A stretch of DNA of 64,000 bases from Aliikangiella maris (lineage in GTDB: Bacteria; Pseudomonadota; Gammaproteobacteria; Enterobacterales; Kangiellaceae), in assembly GCF_040719265.1 (NCBI RefSeq), contig NZ_JBFDAH010000002.1, forward strand, positions 124,001-188,000, given 5' to 3'. The notes below the pieces were generated by a model. It worked only from the letters and a program-made list of their open reading frames with translations, was not told the origin of the DNA and searched no databases. A program made the translations under genes and the position numbers. Each line of letters begins with the position of its first letter. Position 1 is the stretch's first letter. Positions 1 through 9,214 of the stretch are shown here, in pieces.

Positions 1-55
1 TAGAGGAGCCGGTTATAAATTAATTTTTCAATCGGTCAATTCGGTAGCTTGATCC

Positions 56-2386
56 ATGTTTAGATTAAATCTAACAAAAGCACGAATTGTCTTTATTATC
101 TTTTTTACTGCATTGGTTATACCGACCATAATATTAGGCTGGCAGGCCTATCAACAGTTTCGTTGGAAAGCATTTCACCAGTTTCAGCGAGAAGCACAAT
201 TACTGACTGGTAAAATTAGTCAATCACTACTTGGCGCAATAAAAAAGGAAGAACAACGTTCAGATATCGATTATGGTTTTTTAGTTTTGGCTGGCGATCC
301 AAAAGCGGGTTTTGTACAACGATCTGAACTGTCAAAATTTCCGGTAGAGTCACAATTACCTGGTGTTATTGGCTATTTTCAGGTTGATGAAAATGGACGA
401 TTTTCAACACCCTTGTTACCTGATGATTTGAATAATGCTTATCGTTATGGCATTAGCGAAACTGAAAAACTGCAACGCTTGCAATTAGCTAATCAGTTAC
501 ATCAGATTCTCTCGCAGAATCAATTGGTCAATACCAATGCGAATGTGGTTTCAGAATTAAATGCCAGCGAGCCGAATCGCCATTTATCGACCCAATCAAC
601 AATGGGACTTTCAGATTCAAGGCAAGCTGCCCCCATGCCATCGAGAGCGGCCGAGTCAATGGAATCTACTTTGCCGCAGTATGAGCCTGCGGCCGGAAAG
701 CAGGAAGCAGAGCAAATTGAAATGAGTCTTGAAGAATCTGCAACAGAAGCGGATTTAGTTCACTTTACACCTCAAGCAGGAATAAAATATGATAAATTGC
801 TGCCGTCATCTTCTCGTTCGCTTGATGCTAAGAAAGCCGAACAGAAAGTGATTCACACTCCTGAGGGGTTATCTAACTTCGATCAGCTTCAATCCGAATT
901 ATTACAAACACAACTTGCTGAAGATATTGGGCAGCCTGTTAAAAAAGAGTCCTTTAGCAAAAAGATACAGGCTAAAAAAGAAGCGCTAAAGTTGCAAAAA
1001 GCAGAATTAGCTGTGCGTGAATCGGCACAATCAATCGAGATAACGGGTAGCCGTGTAGAAAAAAATTATCAACTACAACCTCGGCAAAAAGAAAGTCGTC
1101 TACAATCAAGTAGTCTTCAACAAACTGATAACCAGACAAGTTATCAACAACATGACATTCATCAGGATTCTTTGGAGGAATTACAAGTAAATTTGTTCGA
1201 AAGTAAACTTGAACCTTATCGATTCAGTTTGCTTAGTGGTCGTCATTTTGTTTTATATCGTCAAGTTTGGCGTAATAACAAACGACTAGTTCAGGGCATG
1301 TTGCTTTCTGTTGATGACTTTTTAGCAGGAACAATTCGTCAACATTTTACTTTGTCGTTACTCGCCGAAGTCTCTTCGCTCAATATTATTTATGGTAAAC
1401 AACTTATACAAACCTATCAAGGAAAGGAGATAACAAACTACTCTAAGCGGTTAACGACAAAAAGTTTAAACAGTAATGAACCATTACAAGGTGAAGTACT
1501 TTATCTTTCTGCCTTAAACGAGCCATTCAACCGGCTGACAATGGTGTTTAATGTAACGCGAATGCCCGTAGGTACAGGCGCTGGGTTTATTGTTGCTATT
1601 ATCTTGATTTTGTTGTTTGTGATTACCTTGGGAACTTACTGGTTATATCATTTGGCGCTCAAACAAATTGCCTTAATTCAACAGCAGCAAAACTTTGTTT
1701 CTTCGGTAAGTCATGAGTTAAAAACCCCATTAACATCGATTCGTATGTGTGGAGAAATTCTACAACAAGGTTGGGCAAGTGATGAGAAAAAGAAAACTTA
1801 TTATGAATATATTTTTAATGAGTCTGAAAGGCTTTCTCGTTTGATTGATAATGTTCTAACTTTATCTAAAACTCAAAAGCAATCTTCTTTATTGGAAACC
1901 AGTCCAGTAGAAGTTCGTGAATTAATTGATTTGATATTATCAAAAACTCATTCCCAAATTGAAGCAAATGCATTTGAACTGTCTGTTGATGTCGATGAGA
2001 AGGTTAAACAATATTCTGTAATGGTTGATAAAGATAGGTTTTTGCAGGTTATCATTAATCTGATTGATAATGCGATAAAGTATTCGGCTAAATCTGAACT
2101 TAAACGGATTGATATGCAATGCAATTTAGATGCCGATGAACAGTTGGTTTTTTCTATTAGAGATTATGGGCCTGGAATTGCCAAACAACATCTCAATAAA
2201 GTTTTTCAGTTGTTTTACCGAGCAACCGATGAGCTAACGCGAGAGAGTCAAGGTACAGGGATAGGATTAGCCTTGGTTAAAGAGTTAACAGAAAAAATGT
2301 CAATTAAGGTGAAGGTAAAAAATCGTGAGCCAGGGGTGTGCTTTTCCCTCATTTTTAATCAAGTCGTCAAAAGTAATCAAAATTAA
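56..2386 (+). CDS. Membrane sensor histidine kinase with a very long periplasmic region
   Basis: Two-component sensor kinase, 776 aa. A transmembrane segment lies at about residues 11-31. A large, presumably periplasmic part follows to about 507; its stretch 150-370 is rich in Gln, Ser, Glu and Lys and looks disordered. A second membrane segment covers about 508-535. The dimerisation/phosphoacceptor motif SHELKTPLTS places the phosphorylated His at residue 553. The ATPase domain shows the N box (NLIDNAIKYS, about 667-676) and glycine boxes DYGPGIA and GTGIGLAL. I see no clear HAMP domain after the second membrane segment. No response regulator lies downstream, so a partner, if adjacent, would be upstream and outside the window. 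The kinase call is firm; the signal is unknown. Confidence 0.9.
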   Translation: MFRLNLTKARIVFIIFFTALVIPTIILGWQAYQQFRWKAFHQFQREAQLLTGKISQSLLGAIKKEEQRSDIDYGFLVLAGDPKAGFVQRSELSKFPVESQLPGVIGYFQVDENGRFSTPLLPDDLNNAYRYGISETEKLQRLQLANQLHQILSQNQLVNTNANVVSELNASEPNRHLSTQSTMGLSDSRQAAPMPSRAAESMESTLPQYEPAAGKQEAEQIEMSLEESATEADLVHFTPQAGIKYDKLLPSSSRSLDAKKAEQKVIHTPEGLSNFDQLQSELLQTQLAEDIGQPVKKESFSKKIQAKKEALKLQKAELAVRESAQSIEITGSRVEKNYQLQPRQKESRLQSSSLQQTDNQTSYQQHDIHQDSLEELQVNLFESKLEPYRFSLLSGRHFVLYRQVWRNNKRLVQGMLLSVDDFLAGTIRQHFTLSLLAEVSSLNIIYGKQLIQTYQGKEITNYSKRLTTKSLNSNEPLQGEVLYLSALNEPFNRLTMVFNVTRMPVGTGAGFIVAIILILLFVITLGTYWLYHLALKQIALIQQQQNFVSSVSHELKTPLTSIRMCGEILQQGWASDEKKKTYYEYIFNESERLSRLIDNVLTLSKTQKQSSLLETSPVEVRELIDLILSKTHSQIEANAFELSVDVDEKVKQYSVMVDKDRFLQVIINLIDNAIKYSAKSELKRIDMQCNLDADEQLVFSIRDYGPGIAKQHLNKVFQLFYRATDELTRESQGTGIGLALVKELTEKMSIKVKVKNREPGVCFSLIFNQVVKSNQN

Positions 2387-2651
2387 TGATTAGTTATTAG
2401 TTGCTCCTGCCTTATAATAAATGGTTCAAGTCATATTGGTGTTCTATTTTAATACACTATTTCAGTACTCGATTTAAGTATTTGTCGTTACGATAATTCG
2501 ACGTCCAACTTACCTGCTGCAAGCTGTGTCGTTAATTAATACAAATTAATACAAAGCTATACAATTTTTAAAATGACACTGACCGATGAATTATTTATGG
2601 TGTAGTGATGCGACGACCAGCAATTTTATCAATTTAATAAGGAGTAAAATT

Positions 2652-3716
2652 TTGCTTAATAAACTCAGCTTAAGCAGTTTGATAGCGACTATATTAACTG
2701 CTTTTCTTTTAGGATGTGGTAGCAGTCAAGTTAAAAATATTGTTGAGCGCTGTGTGCCAGTCTCACAAATAAGTGATAATGACTATACTAAAAAATTAAA
2801 AAATGAATGTTATTCTGGTAGCGTTCTAATAGCAAAAGATGGTGTTGTTATCTTTGAAGGCGGTTTTGGGTTGTTAAATCGTGAAAAAAATATTAAGAAC
2901 AAAACTGAAACCGTTTATCGTATTGCTTCATTAACTAAACAATTAACGGCTGCCGCCATTATGATTTTACATGAAAGGCAATTACTCGATATTGATGAGC
3001 CTATCGGTACATACTTGGCAGATTATCCCAATGGGGACGTAATAACTGCTCGACATTTATTAAATCATACTGCAGGAATTCCAAACTATGACAAGATTCC
3101 TGCGATTTATGAAAATGTCAATACTGATATGACACCAGAGGTTTTGGTTGGACACTTTAAAGATTTACCACTGGAGTTTACGCCTGGCAGCCAGTTTGCT
3201 TACAGTAATTCAGGCTATAGCCTGTTGGGGTTATTAATTGAAACGGTATATGGCACAACTTACGCGCAGGCGATGGAGCAACTGATTTTTAATCCATTGA
3301 GTATGTATCACTCTGGATATGGGCCCTCGGATATTGTTGCTGCCGATCAAGCTGTTGGTTATATGCAAAATGGAAAAAAGCCACGTCGTATCAGTATGAC
3401 AATACCTTATTCGGCTGGTGCATTGATTTCCAGTGTTGATGATTTGCATCGATGGGAGCGCTCTTTTTATAGCAACGCTTTACTTAGCGAAGCGAGTAAG
3501 GCTGAAATTTTTAAACCCGCCATTAATGGCTATGGTTTTGGCTGGATGACTCGTCAAAACCCAACTACTCATGCGCATAGCGGAGGAATTGAAGGTTTTT
3601 CTTCTTTTATCAAACGTTATCCTGAAGAGGGCGTTGTTGTCATATTGCTCTCAAATGTTGGAGGGTTGGAGCTTGGAATATTAGCACATGAGCTTTATCA
3701 AATTTACAGAAGTTAA
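2652..3716 (+). CDS. Serine-hydrolase lipoprotein of the class C beta-lactamase / PBP4* family
   Basis: Penicillin-binding-protein-like serine hydrolase. I start it at a TTG at 2652, because AAGGAG at 2639-2644 lies 7 nt upstream and this start gives a clean lipoprotein signal ending in the lipobox LLGC. The upstream ATG at 2586 would add 22 hydrophilic residues before the signal. Catalytic motifs are present: SLTK (Ser about 93, Lys about 96), YSN and HSG near the C-terminus. Members of this family include esterases, D-aminopeptidases and peptidoglycan-acting enzymes; substrate cannot be read from sequence. It stands alone between a kinase gene and a convergent peptidase gene. Confidence 0.85.
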   Translation: MLNKLSLSSLIATILTAFLLGCGSSQVKNIVERCVPVSQISDNDYTKKLKNECYSGSVLIAKDGVVIFEGGFGLLNREKNIKNKTETVYRIASLTKQLTAAAIMILHERQLLDIDEPIGTYLADYPNGDVITARHLLNHTAGIPNYDKIPAIYENVNTDMTPEVLVGHFKDLPLEFTPGSQFAYSNSGYSLLGLLIETVYGTTYAQAMEQLIFNPLSMYHSGYGPSDIVAADQAVGYMQNGKKPRRISMTIPYSAGALISSVDDLHRWERSFYSNALLSEASKAEIFKPAINGYGFGWMTRQNPTTHAHSGGIEGFSSFIKRYPEEGVVVILLSNVGGLELGILAHELYQIYRS

Positions 3717-3780
3717 TGGCGGGTGAACCGGGAATTTTTGTCTGGCGAAGCCATAAAAAAAGCATGTGATATTTAAAGGG

Positions 3781-3808
3781 AAAAGAGGCTGAAACTATCA
3801 GCCTCTTT
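3781..3808. terminator. Bidirectional rho-independent terminator between convergent genes
   Basis: Stem AAAAGAGGCTGA / TCAGCCTCTTT with a five-base loop. Its A- and T-rich flanks fit termination in both directions. It sits between the serine hydrolase and the oppositely oriented M14 peptidase. Confidence 0.8.
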
Positions 3809-3840
3809 ATGAGTAAATTGGGCTAACTTACCTGTTTTCG

Positions 3841-6258
3841 TTATTTACTTTTATTATCAAAAAATAATTTAACTCGATCAATATAACCAACATCACGATT
3901 TGCCTGATCAGTGACCTTTAGCTTCCAGGTTCCATTTGAATTAGTAAAGCCAACATTCACATTATAAGTTTGATTGATATTATCAGCACTACCTCCCGTA
4001 CGATCATGTAAGTTGTAAACGCTATTGTCAGGTGCAATTAAATCAATCACTAAATCGCCAATGTAAGTGTGGATAACCTCAAGTTCAACCATGACTGTTC
4101 CTGAACTACCAGAACGCGTGACTTCAATTTCACTGACTGCGCCAGTCGGGTTATTATCGGGAATATCAACGTTATTGGTATTTTCAAACCCATCAGTTGG
4201 AGTCGAAGTGGTAAAAGTACCTGTTAATGAAGCATTGCTATAGGCACTATAACCGCGAACTAATACATGATAAGCCCCTGCTTGAATATTGGTAATATCA
4301 CAAGTTTCATCGTTGCCACCTTTATAAGGACGACATTCCCAATCAGAGGTTGTTGGTTTGCTGCCATATTTAACATACATATCGGCATCACCACTGCCCC
4401 CACTCATCACAAATTTCAGTGAGGTTGCACCGGCGGGAACTTCCATGAAGTAATAGTCTTCGTCATCTCTGGCACCGCTTAAGTTCGATCGGGTTTGGCC
4501 ATTCAGTAATTCATTCTCGGTTGGCTCAACTGTATCGGTAATTTCAACAAAAATGGCAGATACTGCGCCCCAGGTATTGTTGGCATCTTTTGCTCGCACA
4601 TAAATAATATGGCGACCGTAAGCAAGGTTATCGGTATTAATGCTACCAGTTACTGATTCAGTTTTATTGTTAAAGCTACCATCCTGAGCACTTAAAGGCA
4701 GTGCGGTTGCGCCAGATTGCCAAGGTGGAGTATCAACATAATATTCAGCAGCCGTAATATTTTGAGTGGATTCAGTTCCATTGGATGAATTGAATCGAGT
4801 GTCGGTTGTCGAAGCGGTTAAAGTAGCACTCTCACCTTGAGGTAAGTAAACAATATCTGCCGTGTTGTTGATTTTTACGCTGGTAATATCAGGGCCGCCT
4901 GGGGTGATATAAGGTAGACGGGCAACTTTAGCGGCATATACCAATGCCTCAAGGTTATCGGGCAAAATGGTATTTTGGTAAGTTGAACAACTTTGGAAAA
5001 AACTGGTGCCTAACTCAAATGTATAAGCCGCAACCCCTAACTCACCGTAACTAACATCGTCACTGGTACCGTCGGTAGGGTATAAACCAATTGATTGCTG
5101 TGGTGTATAGCCATTGAAATAGGCAAACTTTCGTCCGAGAGTTTGTAACTGTGTGCCATTGGGTGCCTGCTGATTCGTATGTCCCCAAGGCCAAAGCACC
5201 AGTTCACTATAACTGTGAATATCGATATGTATACCGCTGGTATCACTGGGAGCCGCGTCATTTTGGCCAGGGCCACGTCGATCGGGGAATATTGAGCGAA
5301 CATAACTTTGCATGGCTTGAATTTCTGGCTCAGAGCCTGCCGATGGTCCGCGATATGTGTCTGAACATTGGTTGCCGCTTGAACCTTGTCCGTTGGTAAT
5401 ATTCCAAGCAAAAGTAAAGTTTCGGTTTAGATCGGCACCTCGAGAGTTTGAAGTTGAGCCGCAATAGTTCTGATTGGTATTTTTTCGCCAGGACAGCCCG
5501 CTTTCTGCTTTTTTTCGGCCATCAGGATTGGTGTGTAGCATTAAATGAATTTCATGGTGATCGAGTAACCAGGTTGCGTCAGCATTACTACCATATCCAT
5601 CAACCAGCCAGTTAGCAAAAGCCAGTGATAGTGGTGCAGTGGTATATTCACGAGCGTGAATGGCTGAGTTAACAAATAAAATAGGTTTTTCACCACTGGT
5701 CGATTGATTGGTTAATTGCAAAACTTTAATATCGTAACCGCCAAGGTTTTGAGTTTTGCGCCATGAGTTACCCACATCAACAAATTTTGCCAGGTTACTG
5801 TGATTAGCGACGATGCTATCTGCCGAACTAAATGTTTCCTCGACCGTTTCATAACAAGGATAGTTAGGAATTGCTTGCGTTGTCGCATCACTGTTTAATG
5901 CGTGTTGAAACTGCTGCTGTAGTTTATCCAAACGGCTGTTTCGGCGTTGAATAAATTCGGTGGCGGGTTGAATTTTATATCCAAAGGTTTTGATCTTTTC
6001 AATTTCTTCACTGCTTAACTCCAAAATTAAATAACCATCTTCCCAATTGGTTTCGTGCAGTTGTGAATGAAAAGTAATTGTGGTTTTTCGAGCAATATCT
6101 TTACTAGGAAAGTAGGCACGATAAATATTAGTGACTTCTTTTTCCAGTGCGTATTGCTCAAACGTATCGGCCAATTTGGGCAAATCGGCAAATGCGGGCA
6201 TCATACAGGTGCCTAGTACCATCGTAGTTAGTAGTCTTAGTTTATTTCGTGTTTTCAT
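3841..6258 (-). CDS. Secreted M14 zinc carboxypeptidase with PPC and P-domain C-terminus
   Basis: Exported metallocarboxypeptidase, 805 aa. A signal peptide of about 24 residues ends in ...MPAFA. The M14 domain carries the zinc-binding His and Glu in SAIHARE, the third zinc His in HIDIHSYSE and the catalytic Glu in YTFELGTSFF. A pre-peptidase C-terminal (PPC) beta-sandwich follows (about 580-680), beginning near DDEDYYFMEVPAGA. A proprotein-convertase P-domain (about 690-800) ends the protein. Such C-terminal modules are common on peptidases secreted by marine gammaproteobacteria and are often removed after secretion. Likely role: release of C-terminal amino acids from extracellular peptides. 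It is a single gene, convergent with the serine hydrolase. Confidence 0.93.
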   Translation of the reverse strand: MKTRNKLRLLTTMVLGTCMMPAFADLPKLADTFEQYALEKEVTNIYRAYFPSKDIARKTTITFHSQLHETNWEDGYLILELSSEEIEKIKTFGYKIQPATEFIQRRNSRLDKLQQQFQHALNSDATTQAIPNYPCYETVEETFSSADSIVANHSNLAKFVDVGNSWRKTQNLGGYDIKVLQLTNQSTSGEKPILFVNSAIHAREYTTAPLSLAFANWLVDGYGSNADATWLLDHHEIHLMLHTNPDGRKKAESGLSWRKNTNQNYCGSTSNSRGADLNRNFTFAWNITNGQGSSGNQCSDTYRGPSAGSEPEIQAMQSYVRSIFPDRRGPGQNDAAPSDTSGIHIDIHSYSELVLWPWGHTNQQAPNGTQLQTLGRKFAYFNGYTPQQSIGLYPTDGTSDDVSYGELGVAAYTFELGTSFFQSCSTYQNTILPDNLEALVYAAKVARLPYITPGGPDITSVKINNTADIVYLPQGESATLTASTTDTRFNSSNGTESTQNITAAEYYVDTPPWQSGATALPLSAQDGSFNNKTESVTGSINTDNLAYGRHIIYVRAKDANNTWGAVSAIFVEITDTVEPTENELLNGQTRSNLSGARDDEDYYFMEVPAGATSLKFVMSGGSGDADMYVKYGSKPTTSDWECRPYKGGNDETCDITNIQAGAYHVLVRGYSAYSNASLTGTFTTSTPTDGFENTNNVDIPDNNPTGAVSEIEVTRSGSSGTVMVELEVIHTYIGDLVIDLIAPDNSVYNLHDRTGGSADNINQTYNVNVGFTNSNGTWKLKVTDQANRDVGYIDRVKLFFDNKSK

Positions 6259-6730
6259 TATTGTTCTCCGCGAGAGTTGTTTGAATTGCGAAATCCAACA
6301 TTCAGTAAAAGCTTTATTTTCTTAATGCAAAAAGGACCAATGCATAAAGCAAATAAAATAACTGAACAGGTTAATCGCGGAATCTATCATAGTGATTGCA
6401 GCAAAGAATGCACTGTGAAAATTCTCGCTTTTTTCAAAAAGAGATATATTGACGTGTTCATAAAAATAAAAAATAGCAAATTAATCATATGATGGAAGTA
6501 AAATATGATGTAATAATTTTGAAGGTTTTAGAGTCAATGAAATTGTTTTATAAGCAGTTTTTTGACTGATGAATTTAAATGTTAAAAATATTTACATCAA
6601 CTTTTGATAAACAATTAAATACTTATAAATTTGGTGTAAAGTCTTAGTTTTATTTTAGAATTACGTTTTAAAAACAAGATTTTTAAATTATTGAATATGA
6701 ATTTATGGTGTTGTGAAATTGTATTAATGA
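6259..6730. other. AT-rich intergenic region, no convincing gene
   Basis: It separates the start of the M14 peptidase (minus strand) from the CysRS-like gene (plus strand). Open frames here lack ribosome binding sites and protein-like composition. A 22-codon frame at 6579-6647 begins MLKIF, which resembles the start of CysRS proteins, but it is out of frame with the downstream gene and probably coincidental. Promoters for both flanking genes should lie here; I cannot place them with confidence. Confidence 0.5.
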
Positions 6731-7846
6731 TTGGTTAAAATTTTTGATGATTTAAAGCTGTTAAATATTCAAGCGCCAACGACTATTTGTCGAGCAACAG
6801 AGCATATTCAGGAGCAAATTGACTATATTCGGGTTTTGGAACAAAAGGGATTTACCTATCGTACTGCTGATGGTATTTATTTTGATACGGCTCGCTTGGA
6901 TGATTACGGGTATCTTGCTCGACTGAATATCGATGGATTAAAAGCTGGCGTGCGGGTTGAAATGAAAGATAAAAGGAACATTACAGATTTTGCTTTATGG
7001 AAGTTTACTTTAGACACGCCACGACAAATGAATTGGGAAAGCCCTTGGGGGTTAGGCTTCCCTGGATGGCATATTGAATGTTCTGCGATGGCCAAAAAAT
7101 ATTTAGGTGATCGGTTTGATATTCATTTAGGCGGTGAAGATCATATTGCGGTACATCATGCAAATGAAATTGCCCAGTCGCAAGCTTGTGTTTCTACTAA
7201 TATGGCTAACTTTTGGATGCATGGTTATTTTTTGCAAATTGATAATCAGCGCGTTGCCAAGTCAGGCCGGTCGTTATTGCTCAGTGAATTAATCGAACGC
7301 GGATTTGAACCGCTGGCTTATCGCTATTTAACCTTAACGGCCCATTATCGGAGTCGATTGAATTTTACTTGGGAGTCATTACTGGCTGCGAGTAAAGCAC
7401 TAAATCGCTTGCGCGCTTTTTTCTCTGAAACTCTTGTGCCAGGTGAGGTTGACAAAATGTTTCAACGAGAATTTTTGCTTCGAGTCAATGATGATTTAAA
7501 TACACCACAAGCGCTCGCATTGATTTGGCAAATGGTACAAAGTGAGATGCCAAAATCTACGATACAAGCTAATCTAAATTATGCCGAACAGTTACTTGGA
7601 TTATCACTCAGTGTATCATCAAACATTAATGCTAACGAAAATTCAATGACGATTGACTCAAATCAATCAAGCAGTAATGAGTCGAATATTCCTGCAGTAT
7701 TAATACAACTTGCAAAGGAACGAAATACGGCTCGATTATCGGGAGATTGGTCATTAGCCGATAATTTAAGAGTAAAAATTGAAGCACAAGGGTATACCAT
7801 TGAAGATTTAGCTGATGGTTATCGTTTGAGACGAAAAAGGTGTTAG
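6731..7846 (+). CDS. Cysteinyl-tRNA synthetase-like protein lacking the HIGH half of the catalytic domain
   Basis: Homologous to CysRS from about residue 95 of the E. coli enzyme to the C-terminus; 371 aa against 461. Recognisable blocks are DDKRN-like KDKRNITDFALWK, GWHIECSAM (zinc Cys), HHANEIAQ (zinc His and Glu) and a degenerate KMSKS motif reading RVAKS. The C-terminal ERNxARxxxDWxxAD segment is also present. Missing are the first zinc Cys and the HIGH motif, so ordinary cysteinyl-adenylate formation is doubtful. The start is a TTG directly after an in-frame TGA, with no strong ribosome binding site. The frame is otherwise intact, so it is either a young pseudogene or a repurposed paralogue. 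A full-length cysS presumably exists elsewhere. Confidence 0.75.
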   Translation: MVKIFDDLKLLNIQAPTTICRATEHIQEQIDYIRVLEQKGFTYRTADGIYFDTARLDDYGYLARLNIDGLKAGVRVEMKDKRNITDFALWKFTLDTPRQMNWESPWGLGFPGWHIECSAMAKKYLGDRFDIHLGGEDHIAVHHANEIAQSQACVSTNMANFWMHGYFLQIDNQRVAKSGRSLLLSELIERGFEPLAYRYLTLTAHYRSRLNFTWESLLAASKALNRLRAFFSETLVPGEVDKMFQREFLLRVNDDLNTPQALALIWQMVQSEMPKSTIQANLNYAEQLLGLSLSVSSNINANENSMTIDSNQSSSNESNIPAVLIQLAKERNTARLSGDWSLADNLRVKIEAQGYTIEDLADGYRLRRKRC

Positions 7847-8009
7847 CCTCACTGTTTTAATAATAAAAAGTGTAAAGTAACGAGCGTTTTAAAATAAAAT
7901 GAAAAATTCAAATAATTTGCATTCAATCTGTCTTAGAATTAAAACGTAGTTGAACAATTATTTGTTAATTAGCTAGACAGTCGATAACAATATAAATAAG
8001 GAGAAATGA

Positions 8010-8513
8010 ATGATGATAAGTCGTACTGCTCGATTCCCACTACTATTTTTTTATGTGCTTTTTTTAATTTCTGGTTGCGCAATTCAATTAGCACCTAACT
8101 ATGACAAGTCGCTTTATGATGGCATTACTCAAAGTAATAATGATATCTTAACGCTCGTGGCACAGGTTGCCGATGGCACTTCATCGAGCGATTTCAAACA
8201 GCGCGAGTCAACTTACAATTCACTCATTGGGCGGATAGATGCACTGGCTCTTCAGTCTAATGCTCGTCCGGTACCTGATAGTAAAGTTATTGATAAAGTA
8301 AATAATTATTTGACCTCTCGCGGGATAGCAACGGTGACCTCTAGCGAGATTCCCAGTGCTACGGCGCTCAAAGAAATATCGAAAAATTTAACCAAAATGA
8401 AACAGACTGACCAGACAAGAGGGTTAGGTAAAAGTGTGGTAGCGATTTTTAAAAATGCGTTCATTATTTCAATGGATCAAGCCTTAACTTATGAAGCATT
8501 TTTAGAGCGCTAA
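8010..8513 (+). CDS. Small lipoprotein of unknown function
   Basis: Not recognised. The 167-aa product has a lipoprotein signal with lipobox LISGC (Cys at about 23), so the mature protein is lipid-anchored at the inner or outer membrane. The rest looks alpha-helical and hydrophilic, with a Thr/Ser-rich start. AAGGAG at 7998-8003 lies 6 nt before the ATG, a strong ribosome binding site. It is followed 18 nt later by a small gene with its own good ribosome binding site, so the two are probably co-transcribed and may act together. Confidence 0.7.
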   Translation: MMISRTARFPLLFFYVLFLISGCAIQLAPNYDKSLYDGITQSNNDILTLVAQVADGTSSSDFKQRESTYNSLIGRIDALALQSNARPVPDSKVIDKVNNYLTSRGIATVTSSEIPSATALKEISKNLTKMKQTDQTRGLGKSVVAIFKNAFIISMDQALTYEAFLER

Positions 8514-8531
8514 AATTACAGGAGAACAAAT

Positions 8532-8873
8532 ATGTCGCTTGATGTAAATCAACTTATTATTGATATTAAACAGGCTGCTTCGGGGGTAATTAATCAAGAT
8601 GTTACCGTGTTGCGTGGTTTTTCAGAGCGCCAGGTAAAAGCTTTGGCAAAACAGGCTGAACTGATTGCCAAAGGTATTGCCGCTGGTGAAATTGATGATG
8701 ACCTGAAAGACTTTTTTCTGGACTCACTGGAAGATATGGCGCTTAACTTTGCAAAAACACTGCGCGGATTGGTCATGGTAACGGTTGAGAAAGTTTGGAA
8801 TGCCGTTGTGAATGTATTGTGGAGTGCGATTGGAACTGCCACAGGAATCAACCTGACTGCGCCCAGTCAATAG
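8532..8873 (+). CDS. Small hypothetical protein, partner of the preceding lipoprotein
   Basis: Not recognised. A 113-aa, mostly helical protein without a signal peptide. An acidic middle (GEIDDDLKDFFLDSLED) is followed by an amphipathic or weakly hydrophobic C-terminal segment (about residues 76-108) that might touch a membrane. The ribosome binding site AGGAG lies about 7 nt before the ATG. It lies 18 nt after the lipoprotein gene, implying one transcript. Function cannot be inferred. Confidence 0.65.
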   Translation: MSLDVNQLIIDIKQAASGVINQDVTVLRGFSERQVKALAKQAELIAKGIAAGEIDDDLKDFFLDSLEDMALNFAKTLRGLVMVTVEKVWNAVVNVLWSAIGTATGINLTAPSQ

Positions 8874-9196
8874 TTATCCAATTGGTAGAAGTGACCGTGC
8901 CAGATTGGATGACTCAAATCAGGCAGGGTCAACTATTGGATGACCTGTTGGCTTAAATAAAATAATCGATAAGGTTGAGCATTAAACCGATTGATATTAT
9001 GAGCAATTGAGACAGTAAAAACTGTGTTACTGGCGGTATTATCTATTTCAGTTATATATTTTAAACTTATAACCACTATCGGCTATTAATTCTAATAGCC
9101 TTGATTTTTATCAATAAATTGAGATTTTAAAGCGAGCACGGTTTAGCATAATCGCGGCTTTTGACTATACTCAAATTTTAAAATACGAAAGAAAAA
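8874..9196. other. Intergenic region before the chemoreceptor gene
   Basis: No gene is supported. A short frame at 8891-8956 (GTG start, about 21 codons) reads like protein but has no ribosome binding site and overlaps nothing known. The remainder is AT-rich and probably holds the chemoreceptor promoter, which I cannot place. Confidence 0.4.
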
Positions 9197-9214
9197 TTGG
9201 GTGGTTGGGCCGGA

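Noticed and set aside
6277..6492. 71-codon plus-strand frame upstream of the CysRS-like gene
   Set aside because: It overlaps the control region of the M14 gene and has no ribosome binding site or protein-like signature.
6579..6647. 22-codon frame starting MLKIF as a remnant of the CysRS N-terminus
   Set aside because: Out of frame with the main gene, no further similarity after five residues, and the main gene's own start already resembles MLKIF.
8891..8956. Short protein-like frame after the small hypothetical gene
   Set aside because: GTG start without a ribosome binding site and only 21 codons; could be chance.
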